From NCBI GenBank assembly GCA_035495555.1, contig DATJFQ010000043.1, forward strand, positions 62,001 through 126,000: a stretch of DNA of 64,000 nt, given 5' to 3'. Every line of letters begins with the position of its first letter. The stretch's first letter is position 1. Below are positions 9,301 to 18,216 of the stretch, in pieces. Both the position numbers and the translations under genes were made by a program. The notes under the pieces are model-generated. The model searched no databases and had not been told where the DNA came from. It saw only the letters and a list, made by a program, of their open reading frames with translations. The DNA is from DATJFQ01 sp035495555 (GTDB lineage: Bacteria; Acidobacteriota; Vicinamibacteria; Vicinamibacterales; 2-12-FULL-66-21).

Positions 9301-9785
9301 ACGCTGCGAACGAGCAAGTCGCTGCGGTCCGCGCGCAGGTCGCGTCGATGCAACAGCAGCAGCCGGCGCTGCCGGCCGACGTCGCGGCGAAGGCGAAGGA
9401 CCTCGACACGAAGCTGGCGACGTTTGGCGGCGCGGTCGAAGGCCGCGGCGGCCGCGGATTCGGCGGCTTCGGCGGACGCGGCGGAGCGGCGCCGGGCGCG
9501 ATGCAGTCGTTTCTCGCGTTGAACAGCAGCTTCAACACGATGGTCAGCATGATGCAGGTGGGCCTCGACATGGCGCCCACGCCTGCGCAGATCGATACGT
9601 GGGAGAGCGACTGCCGTAACTACAACACGACGCTTGCGGCGTGGAAGAAGGTGGAGACGGACGATGTCGCGGCGTTCGATGCGGAGCTGACGAAGAACAG
9701 TCTGAAGCCGCTGACGGTCACCCCGACGAAGCTGACGCCCGCGTCGTGTACGTTCGACGCCGCGGCGCCCGCGAGTCGCCGCTGA
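6366..9785 (+). CDS. Large exported BNR/Asp-box beta-propeller protein (sortilin/VPS10-like "glycosyl hydrolase")
   Basis: An 1139-residue protein with a signal peptide (hydrophobic about 9-30, ending PMHAAAPQ). At least eleven Asp-box motifs of the form S/T-x-D-x-G-x-T-W run through residues ~80-740 (STDAGQTWTH, TTDGGHTWQK, STDEGKTWTEV, SDDGGATWKH, THDGGRTWTK), giving one or two multi-bladed propellers like VPS10/sortilin and BNR proteins. Databases often call these glycosyl hydrolases, but no sialidase arginine triad can be recognised here, so binding or scaffolding is as likely. Three Gly/Arg/Pro-rich linkers (around residues 220, 560 and 1020) are low in complexity. It is transcribed divergently from the kinase. 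Confidence 0.85.
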   Translation: MILQIVRRLTWPLALIALVFAAAFPLPMHAAAPQGPTDGSIASNLYSGLKWRNIGPFHGGRISAVTGVIGQPGTFYVGTPMGGVWKTTSAGVTWSPIVDQITNIDSIGAVQVAPSDPNIVYVGSGDPIAGGDGAGMYKSTDAGQTWTHIGLDDAHRISKMVIDPKDPNLVVVGAVGDGNSGEAGGIYRTTDGGHTWQKVLTPAGTTAVRDLGYDFDMPSLMFATTIGAGGRGFGGPAAGRGAAAPEPAKLFKSTDEGKTWTEVTTVPKYPGRISVAVAMHTSGQRIYVVGSPIDNGSGLYRSDDGGATWKHMAGNDTRVANGQGNYQSGVFVDPANPDVVYVTSIALMRSTDGGATFESFKGAPGGEDYHMLWIDPTNGKRILIGADQGPTVTLDGGKTWSLWYPIPIAQVYHVSTDTRYPYSVMGAQQDTGAVMTRNRGDFGQINFTDWSPVPSSEFGTLAPDPLHPEIIYGEGYGPGGGGSGMVKINMATGQWQNVAPNFGVDAQKYRQARDFWKKFDPFDLHAMYVGYQCLVVTTDGAHTWKPFSPDLTAPKGETPPACGAPPPPPSGEGRGGAPAGGGRGGGPAITDFVLSTAKRGVVWTVSSNGQIYTTGDAGVHWTNVSNISDLPANANFNTIDGAHHDIGTAYVSARLGAGRGAPEGVDTNIPLIWRTHDGGRTWTKIVNGLPSDERTGSWVNVVREDPKQKDLLFCGTETTVYVSFDDGDHWESLRQNLPSTSIRDLVFHTDDLMNDVVIGTYGRGFWILDDMSPLREIAARRAEITSAPAYFFKPGDAIRSRINVNWDQPMSVEMPHAPNPPYGAILYYHLSRPAREITLQVFDAAGGLVRTISSTPPAPIEGAIFPSYWLKTPDSRALPTTVGTNRVNWDLHYDDPPSINHDLEDEMNMVEGMTSPGPHGPQVTPGTYTLKLTVDGKVYQQTVTVHNDPRVGESPATLNALDAQHRLTMHAYQGMKDSYAANEQVAAVRAQVASMQQQQPALPADVAAKAKDLDTKLATFGGAVEGRGGRGFGGFGGRGGAAPGAMQSFLALNSSFNTMVSMMQVGLDMAPTPAQIDTWESDCRNYNTTLAAWKKVETDDVAAFDAELTKNSLKPLTVTPTKLTPASCTFDAAAPASRR

Positions 9786-9812
9786 TCGCTAGCGGGACTG
9801 CGGCGATGGGGC

Positions 9813-9983
9813 GCTCCGCACGCCGGACGCCGCACGCCCCGCGATGGGGCCCCAGCTCGGACAGCCCCGTTTCGTGCTCGGCAGCCAAAAAGACGTGTCG
9901 ACGGGGAGCCGCCTCCGCGCGAAACGGAGCGCCCCGTCCTCGCCCCCATCGCCGCAATCCGCGCTCCGCACTCCGAACGCCCG
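9813..9983. repeat. Heptamer tracts flanking a ~112-bp dispersed element (array H1, two parts)
   Basis: Left part 9813-9840 reads CTCCGCA, CGCCGGA, CGCCGCA, CGCCCCG; right part 9959-9983 reads CCGCGCT, CCGCACT, CCGAACG, CCCG. Between them lies one copy of the dispersed element (9841-9952). The period is 7 bases on both sides. Together they account for much of the 501-base gap between the BNR gene and the FGGY kinase gene. Confidence 0.6.
9841..9952 (-). repeat. Dispersed ~112-bp element with inverted ends, copy C
   Basis: Begins GCGATGGGG and ends CCCCATCGC, a 9-base inverted repeat. Read on the minus strand it is closely similar along its whole length to the two copies at 20512-20620 and 20675-20783: the shared core includes GCGCGGAGGCGGCTCCCCG and CTGTCCGAGC. 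No transposase is nearby. Small size and inverted ends are MITE-like. All three copies are open in several frames, but no recognisable protein results. Confidence 0.7.
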
Positions 9984-9994
9984 TCCGGCATGTG

Positions 9995-10201
9995 ATGCCA
10001 GCCAGCATCAGCGGGGTCGCCGGAAGCGCGCGCGCGGGCCTCATCACGATCTCGCGTCTCCGAGTGGGTTCCGTCGCGCTCAGAGATGTCGCGGCCGTCA
10101 TCGTCGAGCGAAAGGAGCCTGCGATTGACGGGTTGATGGCGACGCGCCAGTTCGCAAGCCTGTCATTCGCGGCGGGCGCACGGTGCATGGTGGCGAGATA
10201 G
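9995..10201 (+). pseudogene. Remnant of a retropepsin-like aspartic protease (C-terminal part)
   Basis: A 68-codon open stretch reads VAGSARAGLITISRLRVGSVALRDVAAVIV, then IDGLMATRQFASLSF. This mirrors the C-terminal half of bacterial clan AA retropepsin-like domains (G-x-A-x-G/R-L-x-x-I-P-x-L-R-V-G, L-R-D-V-P-A-V-V, then D-G-L-L-G-x-x-F-L). The catalytic D-T/S-G half is missing; upstream there are only repeats. The glycine in DGLLG is replaced (DGLMA). This looks like a truncated relic left beside the repeat element. Identification is by eye. Confidence 0.45.
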
Positions 10202-10237
10202 CAGCCGCGATGATCCTGACGATGGGCTGTTGTCGCT

Positions 10238-10265
10238 GGGAATTGGCCGTTGGGAATTGGGAATG
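10238..10265. repeat. Heptamer array H2 (GGGAATT-type), four units
   Basis: Units GGGAATT, GGCCGTT, GGGAATT, GGGAATG in uninterrupted 7-base register, 21 bases upstream of the FGGY kinase start. This is one of the few arrays here that is not beside a stop codon. Confidence 0.65.
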
Positions 10266-10273
10266 GTCTTCGT

Positions 10274-10279
10274 TAGTCT
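10274..10279 (+). promoter_or_regulatory. -10-like box TAGTCT before the xylulokinase-like gene
   Basis: TAGTCT ends 7 bases before the GTG at 10287. The interval (CTGAGGA) also contains GAGGA, but only about 1 base from the start codon, which is too close for a normal ribosome site, so a leaderless start fits better. Confidence 0.4.
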
Positions 10280-10286
10280 CTGAGGA

Positions 10287-11864
10287 GTGTCTTTTTATCT
10301 CGGGCTCGACGCCAGCACGCAGAGCCTGACCGCGACGCTGATCGAGGTCGAAGGCGAGCGCCGCGCGGCGATCGACGAGTGGTCGCTCGACTACGACGAG
10401 CTGCCGGGGTACGGAACGGACCACGGCGTACTTCGCGAGCCTGACCCCGCCGTCGTTGCGGCTCCGCCGCGGATGTGGGTCGATGCCCTCGACCGCGTCA
10501 TTGGGCGAGTCGCCGCCGTCTGGCCGCGGGAGATGGCGCGTCTCGCTGCCGTAGCGGGTTCAGCGCAACAGCATGGGAGCGTGTATCTGAATGCCGACGG
10601 CTTGCGCGGCCTGGCGTCGCTCGACGCCACCGGCTCGCTTGCCCCGCAGTTGAGCGGTGCGTTCTCGCGAACGCTCTCACCCGTGTGGATGGACTCCAGC
10701 ACGACAGAGGAATGCCGTGAAATCGAACGGGCCGTGGGCGGGGCCGCCGTCCTCGCGGAGCGGACCGGATCGCGGGCATTCGAACGCTTCACCGGACCGC
10801 AGATTCGCGCGTTTTTTAAGCGAGACTCTCCGGCGTACGCGAACACGAGACGTATCCACCTCATCTCGTCGTTTCATGCGTCGCTTCTTGCGGGCCTCGA
10901 TGCGCCGATCGATCACGGCGACGGGTCCGGCATGAACCTGATGGACCTGGCGACGCGGTCATGGTGGCCGAAGGCGCTCGAGGCGACGGCGCCGGATCTG
11001 CGATCGAGACTTCCGCGGCTCGCGCCCTCATGGACCATCGTCGGCACGCTCGCGTCGTACTGGCGGACCCGCTACGGTCTCCCCGCAGCGCGGGTGATCG
11101 TCTGGTCGGGTGACAACCCGTGCAGCCTGATTGGCAGCGGCCTGGTGCGTGAGGGACGGCTCGCGATTTCGCTCGGGACCAGCGACACCGTGTGCGGCTT
11201 CATGCGCGACGCGCAACGCGACGCAGGAAGCGGCTATATCTCCGCGGCGCCAACCGGCGAATTCATGGGGACGACGGTGTTCAAGAACGCGTCGCTCGCG
11301 CGGGAACGCGTTCGCGATGCCTTCGCTCTCGACTGGGCCGGCGTCTCGGCCGCCTTGAACTCAACGCCGCCGGGCAACAACGGTGCGCTGATGCTGCCGT
11401 GGTTCGATCCGGAAATCACGCCGCACGTGCTGACGCCGGGCGTACGGCGCATCAATCTCGATCCGGCAGATGCCGCGGCGAACGTCCGCGCGCTCATCGA
11501 GGCGCAGATGATCGCGATGGCGAACCACACGCGCTGGATGGCCGCCGACCCCTCGCACGTGCTCGCTACGGGCGGCGCCGCTGCCAACCGGGAAATCCTG
11601 CAGGTGATGGCCGACGTCTTCGGTGCAGAAGTGATTCGCTCGAAAGCGTCCAACGCGGCGGCGCTCGGCGCCGCGCTGCGCGCCTTGCACGCGGACCGGC
11701 TCGCGTCAGGCGACGCCATCGAGTGGGAAGCGGCGGTTGCGGGATTCACTGAGCCGGATCCCTCCGCATCTGTTGCGCCGAGGCCGGAGGCGACGACCGT
11801 CTATCGCGCGCTGCGGCTTCGCTACGCGGAGGCGGAGACGAAGGCGCTCGAAGACTGCCTCTAA
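10287..11864 (+). CDS. FGGY-family carbohydrate kinase, xylulokinase-like (XYLB type)
   Basis: A 525-residue two-domain sugar kinase. The ATP/substrate opening is YLGLDASTQSL (4-14); GSAQQHGSVY near 92 and the glycine-rich ISLGTSDTVCG in the second domain are the FGGY hallmarks, followed by the adenosine-motif region VLATGGAAANREILQVMADVFG. The N-terminus (D-L-P-G-Y-G-T-x-x-G-V, then P-R-M-W-V-D-A-L-D) is closest to the eukaryote-like XYLB group rather than E. coli XylB. Expected reaction: ATP-dependent phosphorylation of D-xylulose or a related ketose, feeding the pentose phosphate pathway. It stands alone; no isomerase or transporter is adjacent. Confidence 0.85.
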   Translation: MSFYLGLDASTQSLTATLIEVEGERRAAIDEWSLDYDELPGYGTDHGVLREPDPAVVAAPPRMWVDALDRVIGRVAAVWPREMARLAAVAGSAQQHGSVYLNADGLRGLASLDATGSLAPQLSGAFSRTLSPVWMDSSTTEECREIERAVGGAAVLAERTGSRAFERFTGPQIRAFFKRDSPAYANTRRIHLISSFHASLLAGLDAPIDHGDGSGMNLMDLATRSWWPKALEATAPDLRSRLPRLAPSWTIVGTLASYWRTRYGLPAARVIVWSGDNPCSLIGSGLVREGRLAISLGTSDTVCGFMRDAQRDAGSGYISAAPTGEFMGTTVFKNASLARERVRDAFALDWAGVSAALNSTPPGNNGALMLPWFDPEITPHVLTPGVRRINLDPADAAANVRALIEAQMIAMANHTRWMAADPSHVLATGGAAANREILQVMADVFGAEVIRSKASNAAALGAALRALHADRLASGDAIEWEAAVAGFTEPDPSASVAPRPEATTVYRALRLRYAEAETKALEDCL

Positions 11865-11888
11865 GCGCACACTCCGCACGTGCCAGCG

Positions 11889-12330
11889 ATGGTCAGGAAG
11901 CTTCCTGCTCCATCAACAGTGACGAATCCTGTGCTGCCCGACAAGATAGACGTCGAGCCGCCGCGTACGACGAATGCTCGCACTTCCGCGTTGCTGGACG
12001 AACGCACGTCCATTGAAAACGTCACGATCATGAGACGACCGGAAGTTCCGCTGGTCCGGCCGCTCGCAGCCGAGCGCTACAAGGTGCAATTCACGGTCGG
12101 CCGCGAGCGCGTCGTCGATGATCTTGCGACGCAGCACTCACTGCCGCCAGCATCTGACCTGACGCGAGCGCCGCTTCCTCGACGGCGGACTCGGCGAATG
12201 CCGTTCACGAACCCTCGGTTCCGACAAACCGCGCTCGTCGTTCACGTGCAGCTCGCCGGAGATCAGGCGGCCGTGTCCTCGGAGACTGCGCGACGCAAGG
12301 CCCGCGGTGGCGATTGTCGGGGCCGCCTTC
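11889..12330 (+). pseudogene. Degraded HNH endonuclease gene
   Basis: The stretch opens VRKLP, then carries RPLAAERYKVQFTVGRE, the conserved middle of a 13E12-like HNH endonuclease group common in Acidobacteria and Myxococcota (P-L-A-P-E-R-Y-K-V-Q-F-T). The expected continuation (LRRAQDLLRHAVPSGD...FDRALT) is disrupted: related codons appear with small indels around 12125-12170. Further on, VVHVQLAGDQAAVSSETARR resembles the HNH core (FHHVxPFADGGxAxxxNxxLRCRAHN) with the catalytic His pair damaged. I infer a dead gene. It lies between the FGGY kinase and the nrdJ terminator and explains most of this 642-base gap. Confidence 0.5.
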
Positions 12331-12390
12331 GCTCCCGCCGGGCAATCGTCATCGTCGCGGCCTGCCTTCTGCATTGGTGCCCCGTGCGGT

Positions 12391-12422
12391 TGAAAGAAAA
12401 AAGGCCGGCTGGCGCCGGCCTT
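12391..12422 (-). terminator. Rho-independent terminator of nrdJ
   Basis: On the minus strand AAGGCCGGC and GCCGGCCTT (12414-12422 and 12401-12409) pair over a 4-base loop and run straight into TTTTTTCTTTCA (12402-12391). It lies about 85 bases after the nrdJ stop codon. Confidence 0.85.
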
Positions 12423-12483
12423 CACATTTGAGCTCGTACGAGCAGCCAGGTGCCGCTAGTCAGGACCCGCGAGCCGCCCGCGG

Positions 12484-12506
12484 CATTCCGCGCGCCGCAC
12501 TCCGCA

Positions 12507-12511
<5 letters not shown>
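12484..12511. repeat. Heptamer array H3 overlapping the nrdJ stop codon
   Basis: Units CATTCCG, CGCGCCG, CACTCCG, CACTACG in 7-base register. The last unit contains the nrdJ stop (complement of CTA at 12507-12509), so the array starts inside the gene's final codons. Confidence 0.55.
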
Positions 12512-15338
<2,827 letters not shown>

Positions 15339-15489
15339 CTGTACCCTCCGCAAAAAACCGATGGGCATCGACACCGCTCCCCCGGGCGGGACGACCCCGT
15401 CAATCATGATGATGTTGCTGGAACAGCCGGCAGACTGGCGATTGCGTGGAGGCTGGGAAACCCCGGTCCCGTCCGCTGGCTGGCGGACA

Positions 15490-15543
15490 AATATGGACCC
15501 TGTGTTACGCCGCTGTCAAGACCAGATCCACTACATATTGTGC
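15490..15543 (-). promoter_or_regulatory. nrdJ promoter with NrdR-type box
   Basis: On the minus strand GCACAATATGTAGTGG (15543-15528) matches the NrdR palindrome consensus acaCwAtATaTwGtgt at 13 of 16 positions. Nine bases on is TTGACA (15519-15514), then after 18 bases CATATT (15495-15490). The 5' leader to the ATG is about 145 bases. NrdR boxes usually come in pairs; a convincing second box was not found. Interpretation: dNTP/ATP-responsive repression of nrdJ. Confidence 0.65.
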
Positions 15544-15644
15544 CTTTTTGCGACCGGAGGCGCAACCTATGGCGGAATTCACACTTTGGCGCGAGGTTCT
15601 TTCACGCGACCTATTTTAATGACGAGGTTGCCTGCTCGATGGGG

Positions 15645-15672
15645 CGATGTTCGATGTTCGATGTTCGATGGA
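15645..15672. repeat. Heptamer array H4 (CGATGTT), ends 1 base from a stop codon
   Basis: CGATGTT three times exactly, then CGATGGA. The array ends one base before the complement of the lipoprotein stop codon (15674-15676). The 335-base gap 15339-15673 otherwise holds only the nrdJ promoter and leader. Confidence 0.75.
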
Positions 15673-15673
15673 C

Positions 15674-16249
15674 CTATCGTCCTGCAAGGTCATGCGCCAG
15701 GGCTTCTCCCTTGCCGGCGATGCTCTGGGCGAACACGTAGTTTCCTTGTTTCAGAGCCGATTCAGCCTGGTCGAAGAACATCTTGGCCTGGTTGTAGGAA
15801 TTCTTCCGTTCGTCGCTCAGCAACGGGAAATTGACGCTGTTGAGCAGATTCCGGCCACGTTCGATCGTTGCGCGAATCTGGCTCTCCGCCTGCGTGTCGT
15901 TCGCGGTCGCGGGCGTCCGGAGCTGCGTCGGCGGCTGCGGCACGGGCGCCGGCGTTTCCGGCGCGACGGGCGGCTGTTCCGCGGCCGGTTTCGTTTCCGC
16001 GGGCTTCGGCTGTTCCCGTTCTTTCGGCTGGGGGCGCGCCGGGCGGTTCGCCGGCGGCGCGGGCGGAAGGTCCGCCACCGGTTCGGGCGTCGTCTCCGGC
16101 ACAGGCGCGGGCTCGATGACTCGCGGCGGCGGCGGCGGCATGGCGAGCGGCGGGATATCGACGGGCTTCGTCTTGGCGGACGCCGAGGCGCATCCTCCCG
16201 CCGACGCGGTAAGAACGATCAGCGCGATGATTCGGAGCAACACCCTCAT
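15674..16249 (-). CDS. Proline-rich lipoprotein with C-terminal helical (TPR-like) segment
   Basis: A 191-residue exported protein. The N-terminus is a lipoprotein signal with lipobox ASAGGC (about 15-20). Residues ~35-110 are a Pro/Ala/Glu/Lys-rich linker (PPPPP, PAPVPETTPEP, KPAETKPAAEQ) of the kind that spans the periplasm. The last ~75 residues form amphipathic helices (ATIERGRNLLN, QAKMFFDQAESALKQGNY) resembling TPR/DUF4398-like repeats. Function unknown; an envelope scaffolding role is plausible. It lies downstream of the NtrBC-like pair on the same strand, separated by a hairpin-forming heptamer array. Confidence 0.75.
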   Translation of the reverse strand: MRVLLRIIALIVLTASAGGCASASAKTKPVDIPPLAMPPPPPRVIEPAPVPETTPEPVADLPPAPPANRPARPQPKEREQPKPAETKPAAEQPPVAPETPAPVPQPPTQLRTPATANDTQAESQIRATIERGRNLLNSVNFPLLSDERKNSYNQAKMFFDQAESALKQGNYVFAQSIAGKGEALAHDLAGR

Positions 16250-16260
16250 GTGACGCCCGC

Positions 16261-16345
16261 GCCAGTAGCCAGTTGCCAGTTCCCAGTTGCCAGTTCCCAG
16301 TTGTCAGTTCTCAGTTGCGCTCGCAACTGGCTACTGGTTACTGGC
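16261..16345. repeat. Palindromic heptamer array H5 (GCCAGTT / AACTGGC)
   Basis: Eight units in strict 7-base register (GCCAGTA, GCCAGTT twice, CCCAGTT, GCCAGTT, CCCAGTT, GTCAGTT, CTCAGTT; 16261-16316), then the 8-base turn GCGCTCGC, then three complementary units (AACTGGC, TACTGGT, TACTGGC; 16325-16345). The tract can fold into a hairpin with about 21 paired bases. It ends 5 bases before the histidine kinase stop codon and occupies almost the whole 101-base spacer. Confidence 0.8.
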
Positions 16346-16350
16346 GACTT

Positions 16351-18207
16351 TCACGCCTGCGGAAAGATCAGTTTAAACCGAGTTCCGGCGCCAGGGGTGG
16401 ACTGCACCTCGACGTCGCCGTCGTGCAACTGGACGATGCGGTAGACCATCGACAGGCCGATGCCGCTGCCCTTTTCCTTCGTCGTGAAATAGAGATCGAA
16501 AATCCGCTGAAGGTGTTCCGGCGGAATGCCGATACCCGTGTCCTCGATGTCGATTTCGACGGAGCCGCGGCCCGACCGGCACGCGATCCGCAGCGTTCCG
16601 CCGTTGGGCATCGCCTGGATTGCATTCAACGCGAGATTCAGCAGCGCCTGCCGCAGCATCGCCGGGTCCGCGTTGATGTCGGGCAGATCGCGCGGGCACT
16701 CCTGGCGGACGGCGACGCGCATCCGCTCCGCCTCGGGCGCGATCGTCGTGACGATGTCGCTGATCACGTCGCCCAGTCGCAGCGGTTGGAGCTTGAGTTC
16801 GTCGGGCCGCGCAAACTTCAGGAACCCGTTCAGGACGGTGTCGAGCCGCTGGATTTCCTTCCCGATGATGTCGACGTGCTTCGACACGTCGGGAAACGGC
16901 GGCGCGTCGAGCACCGCCTGCGCCGGCTCGCGCAGCGTCCGTCCGGTCACGTCGGCCTTGCTGCCGACGGTTTGACGCTGCAGCTTGCTTCGCAGCAGCT
17001 CGAGGTGAATCGTCATGGCGTTCAGCGGGTTCTTCACCTCGTGCGCGACACCCGCCATCAGGCGGCCGAACGCGGCGAGCTTCTGCGAGTACTTGAGCGT
17101 CGAGTGCACCTGATTCATGTACGACAGGTTGCGCGCGACGAGGATCGCCCCCACGAACTTGCCCGCGTCGTCGTCGATCGGGTGCGTCATGACGAGGCGG
17201 TCTTCCTCTTCCCCGACGTCGACCGACACCGGACCCTGACCTTTGTGCGCCGCCAGCGTGCGTTCGACGAGCTGGCGGACGGGATGATCCGGCGGCGCCA
17301 TCAGATCGAGTGTCTTCACGTCGCCCGCCGACGAGAACCGCGGCAGAAGAATGGCCATCGCCGGATTGGAGAAAATCAGCGTGCCGTCGGGATTGAACAA
17401 CGCAACTGCGTCCTCGAGATTTTCGACCACGGATTCGAAGTCCGTCCCCCCGGAGAGCGCCTTGGCCCGCGACGCGGACAGCTGGTCGCTGACCGCCTGG
17501 AAGGACGTGCCGAGATCCTTGAACTCGTCGCCTTCCGGCAGGTCGAGGCTGACGTTCAGTTCGCCGCGCCCGAGCCGCGTGAGCCCGCTCTGAATCACGT
17601 GAATCGGACGCAGCATCCACTGCGACATCAACAGCGCCACGAGGCACGACAGCAGCAGCGCCATCGCCACGTCCTGCAGCGACTGACGCAGCGCCTGGCG
17701 CAGTTCGTCTTTGACGAGCAGCGTCGAGAAACCGATGCGGATGGACCCGAACTCCTGCTGGTTGATCAGCAGCGTCTGCTGTACTTCGTACGTCCGGTCC
17801 GAATAGACGGCGCGCAGCAGGGCAATCGAACTGCGCTCGTCGACCAGCTTGCGCAGATCCTCCTGCTCGGGGATGCGTTGACCTTCGAGCACCGCGGAAC
17901 TGTGCGCGATCGCGATGCCGTCCTTGTTGACGATGGCGGCGTAGACGACGTTCGGCGAGTAGGCGAGCGCGGATTCGAGCAGCGACCGGATGCTGCCGTC
18001 GTGGGCCAGCGCCGGGTAGGGATCGGCGGCGGCAATCACGACGTCGCGCGCGCGCTGAAAGATCATCTGCTTCAGCATGTCGCCGCGAAGCGCCGACTCC
18101 TGCAGACTCAACCTCGCGAGCGACGCGAGGTGAAACACCGAGAGCACCGCGACGATGACGACGACGAGCGTGGTGACGCCGGCGACCTGACGGCCTTTGA
18201 GCGACAT
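16351..18207 (-). CDS. Membrane sensor histidine kinase, NtrB/AtoS-like (HAMP-PAS-HisKA-HATPase)
   Basis: A 618-residue kinase. TM1 is about 9-31 and TM2 about 180-199, bounding a ~150-residue sensor domain. HAMP runs ~200-250, PAS ~255-360. The phospho-acceptor is H389 in AGVAHEVKNPLN; the ATPase has the N-box LALNAIQAMPNGG, G1 DTGIGIP (556-562) and G2 GSGIGLSM (580-587). The gene starts 9 bases after the stop of the sigma54-type regulator at 18217 and is surely its partner. Signal unknown; the periplasmic domain (VVYAAIVNKDGIAIAHS) has a CHASE/dCache-like look. Confidence 0.9.
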   Translation of the reverse strand: MSLKGRQVAGVTTLVVVIVAVLSVFHLASLARLSLQESALRGDMLKQMIFQRARDVVIAAADPYPALAHDGSIRSLLESALAYSPNVVYAAIVNKDGIAIAHSSAVLEGQRIPEQEDLRKLVDERSSIALLRAVYSDRTYEVQQTLLINQQEFGSIRIGFSTLLVKDELRQALRQSLQDVAMALLLSCLVALLMSQWMLRPIHVIQSGLTRLGRGELNVSLDLPEGDEFKDLGTSFQAVSDQLSASRAKALSGGTDFESVVENLEDAVALFNPDGTLIFSNPAMAILLPRFSSAGDVKTLDLMAPPDHPVRQLVERTLAAHKGQGPVSVDVGEEEDRLVMTHPIDDDAGKFVGAILVARNLSYMNQVHSTLKYSQKLAAFGRLMAGVAHEVKNPLNAMTIHLELLRSKLQRQTVGSKADVTGRTLREPAQAVLDAPPFPDVSKHVDIIGKEIQRLDTVLNGFLKFARPDELKLQPLRLGDVISDIVTTIAPEAERMRVAVRQECPRDLPDINADPAMLRQALLNLALNAIQAMPNGGTLRIACRSGRGSVEIDIEDTGIGIPPEHLQRIFDLYFTTKEKGSGIGLSMVYRIVQLHDGDVEVQSTPGAGTRFKLIFPQA

Positions 18208-18216
18208 GCGCGATCG

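Noticed and set aside
15339..15489. Cobalamin riboswitch in the nrdJ leader
   Set aside because: A B12-dependent reductase could have one, but I found no B12-box-like sequence (GCCACTG) or the paired GCCGGTGAA-type core in the 145-base leader.
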